Shown here in pieces: positions 18,850-26,894 of a stretch of 64,000 nucleotides of DNA (within the stretch, counting starts at the first letter, position 1; each line of letters opens with the position of its first letter). The translations under genes and the position numbers were made by a program. Source of the DNA: Ruminococcus sp. Phil15 (GTDB taxonomy: Bacteria > Bacillota > Clostridia > Oscillospirales > Ruminococcaceae); assembly GCA_001940995.1 (NCBI GenBank), contig MSHC01000023.1:61370-125369 (forward strand), in the 5' to 3' direction. The notes beneath the pieces were generated by a model. It was not told where the DNA came from. It did no database searches and saw only the letters and a list, made by a program, of their open reading frames with translations.

Positions 18850-20589
18850 ATGAACAGGAAAAATACCCTCCGAAGAATCCTTTCCTATGTAAAGCCGTAT
18901 AGACTGCGGCTGGCAATATCTGTCCTCAGCGCCGCCGCAACAGTTATATGCACCCTGTATGCGCCGCTTCTTATAGGCGATGCCGTGGACTGCGTGATAT
19001 CAAAGGGCAACGTAGATTTTGACACGCTCAGAACCGTTGTCATAAAGCTCGGCGTTGTAGCAGGACTCGCCGCCGTCTTTCAGTGGATTATGTCGATATG
19101 CACGAATAAAATCTCGTACAGCGTTATAAGACAGATGCGAAACGACTGCTTTGCAAAGCTTGAAAGTTTGCCGCTTTCCTATATCGACAGAACAGCGCAC
19201 GGCGACATAGTAAGCCGTATCATAGCAGACGCAGAGGCAGTCTGCGACGGACTCCTCCTCGGCTTTTCACAGTTCTTTTCGGGAATAGTGACGATTATCG
19301 CAACAATCGTATTTATGCTCTCCATAAACGTTAAAATCACGCTCGTTGTCGTTATCGCAACGCCGCTCTCGCTCTTTGTCGCAAGATTTCTTGCAAAGCG
19401 TACCTTTAACCTTTTTAAGTCGCAGGCGATAGTCAGAGGCGAGATGACGGGCTATGTAAACGAAATGCTCGGCGGAATAAAGACCGTTACAGCCTTTTCA
19501 CAGGAAGAAGATACCTGCCGCCGCTTTGACGATATCAATAAACGGTTTGAAAAGGTCGGAGTCAAGGCGCTTTTCTTCTCCTCGCTTGTAAATCCGTCAA
19601 CACGCTTTGTAAACAACCTCGTTTATACGAGCGTAGGAATTGTCGGAGCATTCTCCGCAATCGCAGCAGGAGGCATCACAGTGGGTCAGCTGTCCTGCTT
19701 TTTAAGCTACGCCAACCAGTATACCAAACCGTTCAACGAGATTTCAGGCGTTATAACAGAGCTTCAAAGCGCAATGGCGAGCGCCGACAGGCTTTTCTCC
19801 GTAATGGACGAAACGCCGCAGACCCCCGATGCACCTGATGCGGTAGAGCTTACGCAGGTTGACGGAAGCGTTGATATCGAAAACGTAAGCTTTTCCTATA
19901 CCCCCGACGTAAAGCTTATCGAAAACTTCAGCCTCGCTGTCGATAAGGGTCAGAGGGTCGCAATCGTAGGTCCTACGGGCTGCGGCAAAACTACCGTCAT
20001 AAATCTCCTTATGCGCTTCTACGACTGCGACAGGGGAGAAATAAGGGTGTCTGAGATACCGATTACCGACATTAAGCGTGACAGCCTGCGCTCTTCTTAC
20101 GGAATGGTATTGCAGGAAACATGGCTCAAGACTGCAACAGTCTGGGAGAATATAGCATACGGAAGCCCCGATGCAACAAAGGACGAAATCATCGCCGCCG
20201 CAAAAGCCGCACACTGCCATAGCTTTATAAAGCGTCTGCCAAACGGCTACGACACGGTGCTGACAGACGAAGGCGTCCTGTCGCAGGGCGAAAAACAGCT
20301 TCTCTGTATCGCAAGAGTAATGCTCAGACTGCCGCCTATGCTTATCCTCGACGAAGCTACCTCGTCAATCGACACCAGAACCGAAATACGCATACAGAGA
20401 GCCTTTGCAAAGATGATGAACGGCAGAACAAGCTTTATCGTTGCCCACAGACTCTCGACAATCAAGGAAGCCGACGTCATACTCGTCATGAAGGACGGCA
20501 ACATCATAGAGCAGGGTACGCACAACGAGCTGCTGAGGCTCGGCGGATTTTACAGCGAGCTTTACAACAGCCAGTTTGCGGTGAGCTAG
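18850..20589 (+). CDS. ABC exporter half-transporter, canonical catalytic subunit
   Basis: 579 residues from the ATG at 18850, with AAAAGGAGG upstream; the start lies one base after the stop of the first subunit. Six membrane helices then an ATPase with Walker A GPTGCGKTT, Walker B LILDEATSSID with the catalytic Glu, and switch VAHRLSTI with the His. The signature is changed to LSQGEKQLL. The two proteins complement each other: this one supplies the catalytic Glu/His, the other the intact LSGGQ, giving one active and one degenerate ATP site. Confidence 0.93.
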   Translation: MNRKNTLRRILSYVKPYRLRLAISVLSAAATVICTLYAPLLIGDAVDCVISKGNVDFDTLRTVVIKLGVVAGLAAVFQWIMSICTNKISYSVIRQMRNDCFAKLESLPLSYIDRTAHGDIVSRIIADAEAVCDGLLLGFSQFFSGIVTIIATIVFMLSINVKITLVVVIATPLSLFVARFLAKRTFNLFKSQAIVRGEMTGYVNEMLGGIKTVTAFSQEEDTCRRFDDINKRFEKVGVKALFFSSLVNPSTRFVNNLVYTSVGIVGAFSAIAAGGITVGQLSCFLSYANQYTKPFNEISGVITELQSAMASADRLFSVMDETPQTPDAPDAVELTQVDGSVDIENVSFSYTPDVKLIENFSLAVDKGQRVAIVGPTGCGKTTVINLLMRFYDCDRGEIRVSEIPITDIKRDSLRSSYGMVLQETWLKTATVWENIAYGSPDATKDEIIAAAKAAHCHSFIKRLPNGYDTVLTDEGVLSQGEKQLLCIARVMLRLPPMLILDEATSSIDTRTEIRIQRAFAKMMNGRTSFIVAHRLSTIKEADVILVMKDGNIIEQGTHNELLRLGGFYSELYNSQFAVS

Positions 20590-20611
20590 GAAAGAAAGGA
20601 GGAGAATGCAG

Positions 20612-21157
20612 ATGCTCGACTATGCTCTCTCTCTTAATGCCTATGAGAGATTTCTTATGCTGTTCGGCGTTATAACCGCCGTAACCCTCCTCATCTATGT
20701 CAGCATCGAAAGGTTTGAGCGTTCAGAGAGGGGAATTGCCAAAAAACGTGGTCAGACATTTTCGATTATCACTGCGCTTATGTCAATGTGCCTGTTTTTC
20801 TTCCTTACCCTGATTATGGTTAGAAAGGGAGTAAGGTGGTATATTGCATATCCTATCGTATTCCTTATAACATTAGGCTTTCTTATGGCAATACTTGTAA
20901 TATTCGGCAGGACAAAGAAGATTCGTCCCCCAAAAACCGACTACCGTATGGCGATTGGCAGACACGGGGTAGTGTTCAAGCCGATTGTTCCCGACAAACC
21001 GACAGGCTGCGTGAGCGTAAACGCATTCGGACAGACTATAGAGAGCTACGCTATTTCCGCAGATAACGAGCCTATCCCGATAGGTTCTATCGTCAAGGTG
21101 ATAGACATAGACGAAAAGGTGCTTGTCTGTATGAGAATAGACAGGCGGGGAAAATAA
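20612..21157 (+). CDS. NfeD-like membrane protein
   Basis: 181 residues from the ATG at 20612, eight bases after AAGGAGG; the ATG at 20606 is too close. Three membrane helices (about 15-110) are followed by a C-terminal beta-rich domain (AIGRHGVVFKPIVPDKPTG...PIPIGSIVKVIDIDEKVLVC) typical of the NfeD OB-fold. NfeD proteins associate with membrane proteases or flotillin-like proteins; neither is adjacent. It is third in the unit with the ABC exporter. Confidence 0.78.
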   Translation: MLDYALSLNAYERFLMLFGVITAVTLLIYVSIERFERSERGIAKKRGQTFSIITALMSMCLFFFLTLIMVRKGVRWYIAYPIVFLITLGFLMAILVIFGRTKKIRPPKTDYRMAIGRHGVVFKPIVPDKPTGCVSVNAFGQTIESYAISADNEPIPIGSIVKVIDIDEKVLVCMRIDRRGK

Positions 21158-21167
21158 TACGGATAAA

Positions 21168-21210
21168 TAAAAAAATCGCAGAGAAGAATTGCTTCCCTGC
21201 GATTTTTTGT
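21168..21210. terminator. Bidirectional terminator between NfeD-like and cell-wall-binding genes
   Basis: AATCGCAG...CTGCGATT arms with inner GAAG/CTTC pairing, and A and T runs on both outer sides, placed between two convergent genes. Confidence 0.85.
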
Positions 21211-21220
21211 CGTGTAATAA

Positions 21221-22924
21221 TTAAACAGCCTTGCCGTCAGAGCCTATCGTGACCCCGTCGATAACTGTGTCAGTTACCATCTGACCGTTTTCGTTGAAGT
21301 AGTATTTTGCACCGTCTATCGTTTTCCACGCATTCACGGTCTTTATTCCTTCAACAAAGTAGTGCTTGTGTCCCCCCGATTCGTACCAGCCGTCAAGCAG
21401 AACGCCGTTTTTTGTAAACCTGAACTTTATGCCGTCTATTTCAACATACTCGCTCTTAGGAGCGGTTCCGTCTTTTCTGAAGTAGTAAACTCCCTTGTCG
21501 GTCTTTATCCATTTGCTCTTTACCATGTGACCGTTCTCGTTGAAATAGTAAAGCTTGTCGTCAACCTTGTATACTCCGACAGCCATAATGCCGGTTTCCT
21601 TGTCAAAGTAAAAGGTGTGTCCGTTTAAGTCGATAAAGCCTGTTTTCTGGTGTCCGTACTGGTCAAAATAATATTTGTATCCGCCGATTTCCGTTACGCC
21701 CTTTGCCCTCTCGTAGTCGGCGTCTATGTAGGCTTTGAATACCTCGCCGGTGTTTTTGTCCTTGATTTCGACCCATTCACGCTTTGCACGGTAATTCTCC
21801 TCGTCAAAGTCGTAGGTTTTGCCGTCAATGCGTATTTCTCCCGTCTGCGCCGCTCCGTTTTCATCGAAGTAGCAAAGTCCGTTTTCAACGGTTGCAAGAC
21901 CTGTAACCATTTTTCCGCCAAGTCCGAGATAGTACATATCCCCGTCAATTTTCTGCCAGCCCGTTTTCATAACGTAGTCTGAGCCGAAGTAGTATTTAGA
22001 ACCTGCAATATTCTGCCAGCCCTTGAGCGCCGCAGCGTTCTTTACGCTGAAATAGTACCTGCTTCCGTTTATCTCTGTGAAGCCTTTGGCACGGGTGCCG
22101 TCGTCCTTGTAGTAATACTTGTTCTCGCCCGACTCTACCCAGCCTGTCATCATCTTGCCGCTTTCGTCAAAGAGATAAACGTCCTCTCCTATCGTTAGCT
22201 GACCTACAATCTGTTTTCCGTCCGTGTCGTAGTAGTAATAGCTTCCTCCGTCATCTTGATGCCAACCCGTTACCATAGCTCCGCTGTTCGAGAAAAGGTA
22301 TTTTGCGCCGTCAATTTCCTGCAAGCCGTAGAGATATCCGCCGCCCTCTGTGAAGTAGTATGTGCCGTTGTCGGTTTTAGTCATACCTGTCTTTAGACCG
22401 CCGTCGTTCTCATCAAAGTAGAAAACCTTTCCGCCTATCTCTGCCCAGCCTTTGACGTAGCTTCCGTTTGAGTTGTAATATCTCTCCTTGCCGCCAACCG
22501 TCAGAAAGCCTGCCTCGGTAAAGCCGTACTCGTCAAATATAAAGGTATTGCCGTCAAGCTCGACAACTCCTGTACGGAATATGCCGCTCTCGTCGTTGAA
22601 GCAGTAGTTTTTGCCGCCGATTGCAATAACGCCCTTCTGTATTTCGCCGTTTGAGGCGTAGTAGCGGTCGCCCTCAAAATCCTGCCAGCCGTTAAGAGCA
22701 TAACCCTCGTCGTCAAAAAGGTATTCCTTTCCCTCGATAGGGTATATACCCGTCGCCCTGTCGCCGTCGTTTGAAATGACGTAATATGTCCCCGCATTCG
22801 TGGTGTGCCAGCCCGGCGACAGAAGCTGCTTGTAGTATATGTAGCTGAAGAAGCCGGCCCCGACGATCGCCGTGAGCAGAACGCTTATCAGCGCAATAGA
22901 AATTTTTTGCTTTTTGGTAATCAT
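21221..22924 (-). CDS. Membrane-anchored cell-wall-binding repeat protein
   Basis: 567 residues. A short cytoplasmic start is followed by one membrane helix (about 9-29). From about residue 38 to the end there are some 25 consecutive choline/glucan-binding-type repeats of about 20 residues (pattern GW..I.G..YYF...G.M.TG). No catalytic domain is present, which is unusual since these repeats normally target an enzyme. A role in binding wall glycan or in surface scaffolding is inferred. It is third in an operon after DUF896 and the WYL regulator. Confidence 0.88.
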   Translation of the reverse strand: MITKKQKISIALISVLLTAIVGAGFFSYIYYKQLLSPGWHTTNAGTYYVISNDGDRATGIYPIEGKEYLFDDEGYALNGWQDFEGDRYYASNGEIQKGVIAIGGKNYCFNDESGIFRTGVVELDGNTFIFDEYGFTEAGFLTVGGKERYYNSNGSYVKGWAEIGGKVFYFDENDGGLKTGMTKTDNGTYYFTEGGGYLYGLQEIDGAKYLFSNSGAMVTGWHQDDGGSYYYYDTDGKQIVGQLTIGEDVYLFDESGKMMTGWVESGENKYYYKDDGTRAKGFTEINGSRYYFSVKNAAALKGWQNIAGSKYYFGSDYVMKTGWQKIDGDMYYLGLGGKMVTGLATVENGLCYFDENGAAQTGEIRIDGKTYDFDEENYRAKREWVEIKDKNTGEVFKAYIDADYERAKGVTEIGGYKYYFDQYGHQKTGFIDLNGHTFYFDKETGIMAVGVYKVDDKLYYFNENGHMVKSKWIKTDKGVYYFRKDGTAPKSEYVEIDGIKFRFTKNGVLLDGWYESGGHKHYFVEGIKTVNAWKTIDGAKYYFNENGQMVTDTVIDGVTIGSDGKAV

Positions 22925-22953
22925 TTATATGCCTTTCGTGATAGAAGTAAATA

Positions 22954-23943
22954 TTATTCGTAAAGCGAGGCAAGCTTTGCAATCTCCTGCTTTGCAAGCT
23001 CTCTGACATCGTCGGGAGCAACGATCCTCGCCTTGCTTCCGAACTGGAACAGCCAGCCCCAGAACGGCGGAGAAATCTGAACGTCAACCGTGATTTTGAA
23101 TCTTCCGTCGGCAACGCATCTGCTCTGCACCTTTGTTCCGAAGCGGTCTATTACAGCGTCCATAAGCGACTCGTCAAATTCTATTGAAACTGACTTTTCT
23201 ATGCCGCCGAACATACTGTAAACGGAAAGCTGAGCCTTTGCCTCCTGCTCTGCGTCTTCGGATAGAGTGACGCACGCTTCTTCGGTCACATTAACGCCGT
23301 CCATCCGGTCAACACGGTATCTTGCGATATCGCCGTGCTTTTCACAGTAGCATACGAGGTAGTATTTGTCCTCCTCCCATACAAGCCTGAGCGGAGAAAC
23401 CTTGTAGACATAGCCTGCGTGCTTTAGCTTCTTCCTTTTTTCTATATCGTAGTAATAGTATTTGAAGGTGATTTTGCAGTTTCGTCTGATAGCCTCGTGA
23501 ATTGAGTTTATGTTGTAGTAAATGCCCTCGTTAAAAGCTTTTACACGGCTGTTAACAAAAATCTCTCTCGAAAGCTTCGGTGCAATATATTTGCTCGTAA
23601 GCTTTTGGATTTTTGATATAAGCTCCGAGGATTTTTTCTTAGTAAGAAATCTGCTTGAAGCAACAGCGTCGGATAGAATGTAAAGCTCCTCGGTCTGGAA
23701 AAGTCTTGAAGCGACATAGTATGCGTTGGAGTGACCCCTCCGTGTTACAACAATGTCCATGCCAAAATCAATAAGAGTTGCTATGTCGTCATAGACCGTC
23801 TTTCTCTCGCTTGCAATTCTGTTTTCTCCGAGAAGCGCAATGATCTCCGCAACGGTAAGAGAGTGATCCTCGTCCGTGTATTGCTCTAAGATGTCCTTGA
23901 GTACGATAAGCTTGTTTTTCTGCTTTGCCTGTCCAAGCGACAT
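22954..23943 (-). CDS. WYL-domain transcriptional regulator
   Basis: 329 residues, ATG preceded by GGAGG. An N-terminal winged helix-turn-helix (about 10-75, LTVAEIIALLGENRIASERKT...) is followed by a WYL domain (about 150-235, ITFKYYYYDI...YKVSPLRLVWEEDKYYLVCY) and a C-terminal WCX-type extension. WYL regulators sense ligands such as nucleotides or ssDNA and control diverse systems. Here it lies between DUF896 and the wall-binding protein, its likely targets. Confidence 0.9.
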   Translation of the reverse strand: MSLGQAKQKNKLIVLKDILEQYTDEDHSLTVAEIIALLGENRIASERKTVYDDIATLIDFGMDIVVTRRGHSNAYYVASRLFQTEELYILSDAVASSRFLTKKKSSELISKIQKLTSKYIAPKLSREIFVNSRVKAFNEGIYYNINSIHEAIRRNCKITFKYYYYDIEKRKKLKHAGYVYKVSPLRLVWEEDKYYLVCYCEKHGDIARYRVDRMDGVNVTEEACVTLSEDAEQEAKAQLSVYSMFGGIEKSVSIEFDESLMDAVIDRFGTKVQSRCVADGRFKITVDVQISPPFWGWLFQFGSKARIVAPDDVRELAKQEIAKLASLYE

Positions 23944-23956
23944 AACGCATAACCTC

Positions 23957-24187
23957 CTAATCCTGTTTTTTTCTGTCGGACGAGCTTAACCTGTCTTTTA
24001 CCTTGATAATAGAACCGTCCGGCTGTTTTATAGACATATTGTCAAGCTGTGACGAAAGGCTGCCGAGGAATGCCCTGCGGTATTCGTTTCTCAGCTCTGT
24101 GCGTTCCGCCTGTTCTTCTACAGTAAGCTCACGCTCCCTTGAAATCCTTGTAAGCTCAGATATCCTGTCTATTTTCTTCTGTTCCAT
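23957..24187 (-). CDS. DUF896 / UPF0291 small protein (YnzC-like)
   Basis: 76 residues from the ATG at 24187, preceded by AAGGAGAAAGG. It begins KKIDRISELTRISRERELTV and carries EEQAERTELRNEYRRAFLGS, the two-helix pattern of the DUF896/YnzC family, whose usual length is about 77. YnzC is associated with the SOS response in Bacillus, but its function is unclear. First gene of a three-gene unit. Confidence 0.92.
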   Translation of the reverse strand: MEQKKIDRISELTRISRERELTVEEQAERTELRNEYRRAFLGSLSSQLDNMSIKQPDGSIIKVKDRLSSSDRKKQD

Positions 24188-24218
24188 AGCCTTTCTCCTT
24201 GAATTATTATTCAAAGTA

Positions 24219-24247
24219 ATTATATCATAGTTTTCTGTAAAATTCAA
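24219..24247 (-). promoter_or_regulatory. Promoter of DUF896-WYL-wall-binding operon
   Basis: Minus strand TTGAAT (24242-24247), 17-bp spacer, TATAAT (24219-24224). Confidence 0.8.
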
Positions 24248-24308
24248 TAGGAGATATTTCTCACTGTCCAAAAAAGCACCCCGATGAAAATATTCGTCAG
24301 TTTGATTA

Positions 24309-24337
24309 TTGACAGAGGAGCAAAAACGTGCTAGCAT
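24309..24337 (+). promoter_or_regulatory. Candidate promoter of sigma-like gene pair
   Basis: TTGACA (24309-24314), 17-bp spacer, TAGCAT (24332-24337). A second TTGACA at 24342-24347 lacks a good -10. Confidence 0.5.
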
Positions 24338-24351
24338 ATATTTGACAAGGG

Positions 24352-24376
24352 AGAACAAATGTTCTTTTGAGAACAT
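24352..24376 (+). promoter_or_regulatory. SOS-box-like inverted repeats
   Basis: AGAAC-AAAT-GTTCT (24352-24365) matches the Gram-positive LexA core GAACN4GTTC. A third half-site, AGAAC (24371-24375), overlaps in an inverted repeat with the second (ATGTTCT...AGAACAT). It lies just downstream of the candidate promoter, upstream of the sigma-like gene pair. Confidence 0.55.
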
Positions 24377-24488
24377 TGCAGCGGGACTGAAAAATGCATT
24401 TTTTGCAAAACGGCTCTTTGAATCCCCAAAACGCCGTAAAGCAAACACATTCAGATTTTGATTGATACAGGAAAGGACGGTAGAAATT

Positions 24489-24728
24489 TTGAAAACAATA
24501 GATGAGCTTATCGAGCAGTACAGGCAGGATGCGAAGCGTGTCCGTGAGAGAATATCTTACCTTAAAATAGAAATGAAGCAGGACCCCGACCACTCAAATA
24601 TGGTAGACTACCGCAGGCGTATTGAAACGCTCTATGAGGAGCACGGCGACCTGATGTTCGCAATCGAGCAGATGCTTCCGTACCGTGAGGAAGCTATGCC
24701 GCACAGAAAGGCAAGCGGTGATTACTGA
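24489..24728 (+). CDS. Small helical protein, phage-like
   Basis: 79 residues from a TTG at 24489, chosen for the AAAGGACGG ribosome site; an upstream ATG at 24462 has none. Predicted all-helical and highly charged (IDELIEQYRQDAKRVRERI...). Its stop overlaps the start of the following sigma-like gene, so the two are translationally coupled. Small helical proteins of this sort precede sigma-like regulators in phages and conjugative elements. No specific function can be assigned. Confidence 0.7.
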   Translation: MKTIDELIEQYRQDAKRVRERISYLKIEMKQDPDHSNMVDYRRRIETLYEEHGDLMFAIEQMLPYREEAMPHRKASGDY

Positions 24729-25048
24729 TGCCGAGGATTAAAAGGGTCAGCTTTGATTTGCTTGACAACTATATTTTCTCCCGTGTCGAAAGACCCGGAG
24801 AGGATAAAATAAAGACTCTCATAGTGCGTGAGCTTCTGTCCGAGGGGCTTACTCCGAAACAGCGTGAGTATGTGATATTAAGGTACGCAAAGGGTATGAG
24901 AGCTACCGAGATTGCTAAAATCTACGGCGTGAACAAGTCAACCGTTTCAAGAACTCTCGCCCGTGCAAAAATCCGTATAGCCAAAGCCCTCGACCGCAGA
25001 CTGCTCAGGGAGGATTTTTTGCAGAGCCTCAAAACCGATACTCCGTAG
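24728..25048 (+). CDS. Sigma-70 region 4-like DNA-binding protein
   Basis: 106 residues. The segment LTPKQREYVILRYAKGMRATEIAKIYGVNKSTVSRTLARAKIRI is a sigma region 4 helix-turn-helix; no region 2 is present. Stand-alone proteins of this type act as phage late-gene activators or sigma-like factors (Xpf in PBSX is one). It overlaps the upstream gene by one base. No phage genes lie beside it; the nearest in the window is the capsid operon 25 kb away. Confidence 0.82.
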   Translation: MPRIKRVSFDLLDNYIFSRVERPGEDKIKTLIVRELLSEGLTPKQREYVILRYAKGMRATEIAKIYGVNKSTVSRTLARAKIRIAKALDRRLLREDFLQSLKTDTP

Positions 25049-25372
25049 ACTCTCTACGCTCCCCAATGCCCCACGCCAAACGCCCCATATCGCACGAAAA
25101 CCATCTCTCCCAGTCTCTTTACGAGATACAGGCAATTCCGAGTACCTGCTTCGTGTGTGTCGCATTTCTTAATGTTTTTGTGAACGAGCAATCAGTCATA
25201 GCTTACAACCGAGTGCGACGTGTTAACCCTGCCCGATAAATATCTTTGGTATTTTCGGGCAAGAGTCAGGTATTCAAGACGCAAGGTTCTCTTCTTTACT
25301 ACGCTTTCTTCTCTTGTTAAGAGAAGAAAGCAAAAACACACTCATACTTCACAGACGCCCCACGCAACAAAC
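25049..25372. other. Gene-free stretch with hairpins
   Basis: No supported gene. Two inverted repeats are visible: GCCCGA...TCGGGC around 25228-25260 and a 13-bp perfect stem at 25303-25315/25319-25331. Neither has a clear T run on either strand. An unannotated small RNA is possible but unproven. Confidence 0.5.
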
Positions 25373-25416
25373 AACCTCCCTCACAGACTTTATCCCTGTG
25401 AGGGAGGTTTTATTTT
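25373..25416 (+). terminator. Intrinsic terminator
   Basis: A 14-bp stem (25373-25386 with 25396-25409) followed by TTATTTT. It is oriented for plus-strand transcription from the sigma-like pair or an RNA in the gap. Confidence 0.85.
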
Positions 25417-25438
25417 GCATATTAAAAAACCGTGCGGC

Positions 25439-26581
25439 TTACTTTACCTTGAAATTCTTACCGAGCTTGTTAGTGAAGCCGAAATAGCTCTTGCCGGTGT
25501 TGACTGTGAGTGGAGTGCCGTCAGCGTTCGTGATAACAAGGTCGGAAAATTCGTCAGCCTTAGACCACTTGACGGGAACTGCCTTGCCCATAGAAACATA
25601 GTAGCCGTCGCCGCCTGTCCACTCAAGACTTATGAGTCCGTTGTTTCGGTTGATAACGGACGTTTCCGTTTCGAGAACAAATACATTTGTAAAGGACAGC
25701 TGCTTATTTGTGTGCGAGTCCATGTGCGGCTTGCCGCTGTGCTGCTTTAGGTAAACCCCGTTTGCGCTGTCGAATGTAAAGCCGCTGTAATAGCTGTCTG
25801 AGAAGTAAACGGTGAAGTCCTTGCAGTCGCTTCCGCTTGGTGCGGCAGGCTCATCGCTGAACGTGAAAATAGGTTTGTTCTTCTCAGCAAGAATGTCGCT
25901 TCTTATGCCGGAACGTTCAAGAGCGTCAAGAGTCAAAGCGCCCTTGTAGTATCCGCAATGCTCGGAAGAGTAATTCTTGTGCCGCTCCTCGTCCCTGGCA
26001 AAGATAAACTGGTTGCTGTAGCCGTCAAGCCTGTCAACGTCAAGGCGGCTCAGCGTGTCCTTGGCAATGGTTTCGTCCTTTCCCCAATGCACATAAACAG
26101 CGTCGTAGCTCAGCGCAAAAATAGGGTAGTAGTAGCGGCAGCTCCTTATCGAGCATACGTCAGGTATCTTTGCGGGGTCGCCGTATATCGCCATAAGCCT
26201 CGTGATACCGCCCTCAACAGGGCATTCGTATAAAAGGTCAGCGTCAGAAATTCCGTATTGCGGAAGCGCCTTGCGAATGTTGTTAATCATTATCGCAACC
26301 GGCCTCTTTCCTGCGCCCTCGTCAGACATCGTGTATTCGCCCGTCAGATTGTTGAGATTTAAAAGAGGCTCCTGCGGAATGTCAGGGATATCTTCCGTCG
26401 TTGACGTGGAAGACGAGGTAGCGTCCTCCTGCTTTGCCGCCGTCGTCGTGGTGGTTATGGAGGTCGTAGTGCCTGCCTCCGCCGCCTTTGACGAACCGAC
26501 GCCGCTTCCGCAGCCTGCCATTGAAATGGAAAGTGCGGCGCATAGAATTATTTGAAGTATTTTAGATTTGCAGTCTTTCAT
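25439..26581 (-). CDS. DUF3048-domain lipoprotein (YerB-like)
   Basis: 380 residues from the ATG at 26581, which gives a clean lipoprotein signal (ILQIILCAALSISMAGCGSG, lipobox Cys). An in-frame ATG at 26626 would lie only about 9 bases from the predicted transcript start, so it is less likely. After a Thr/Ser-rich spacer comes the DUF3048 domain (GKRPVAIMINNIRKALPQYG, ECPVEGGITRLMAIYGD, IRSCRYYYPIFALSYDAVYVHWG). YerB-type proteins are surface lipoproteins of unknown function. Confidence 0.9.
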   Translation of the reverse strand: MKDCKSKILQIILCAALSISMAGCGSGVGSSKAAEAGTTTSITTTTTAAKQEDATSSSTSTTEDIPDIPQEPLLNLNNLTGEYTMSDEGAGKRPVAIMINNIRKALPQYGISDADLLYECPVEGGITRLMAIYGDPAKIPDVCSIRSCRYYYPIFALSYDAVYVHWGKDETIAKDTLSRLDVDRLDGYSNQFIFARDEERHKNYSSEHCGYYKGALTLDALERSGIRSDILAEKNKPIFTFSDEPAAPSGSDCKDFTVYFSDSYYSGFTFDSANGVYLKQHSGKPHMDSHTNKQLSFTNVFVLETETSVINRNNGLISLEWTGGDGYYVSMGKAVPVKWSKADEFSDLVITNADGTPLTVNTGKSYFGFTNKLGKNFKVK

Positions 26582-26641
26582 ATATCTTATCTTTATCCGT
26601 AGATTCGGACAAATGCTCCTTTTCATTTAGCGTACAGACTT

Positions 26642-26670
26642 ATTATATAGCTTTTTGCCCAATTTGTCAA
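26642..26670 (-). promoter_or_regulatory. Promoter of DUF3048 gene
   Basis: Minus strand TTGACA (26665-26670), 17-bp spacer, TATAAT (26642-26647): perfect consensus. Confidence 0.9.
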
Positions 26671-26826
26671 AAGGTAGTATTTCTCCAAAATCTTCGATTA
26701 TTCGAGCTTTTCTGACAATGCTGAAATATTTTCCTCCAATTTTGTGATACTCTACATTTTTTCTTGCGATATTTGAGCCATTTGCACAAATTGGCTCTGC
26801 CAAACAGCGAAACTCTCGGCAATCTC

Positions 26827-26855
26827 TTTACAAAATTGCCGTATTATGCTAGAAT
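26827..26855 (+). promoter_or_regulatory. Promoter of EAL-domain gene
   Basis: TTTACA (26827-26832), 17-bp spacer, TAGAAT (26850-26855). The rest of the gap 26671-26894 shows nothing else. Confidence 0.75.
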
Positions 26856-26894
26856 AAATATAATTGAGAGTTTGTAAAAAGGGGGAGTCATAGT

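Noticed and set aside
25303..25331. 13-bp perfect hairpin as a terminator
   Set aside because: No T run follows on either strand, so it is only noted as a hairpin in a gene-free stretch.
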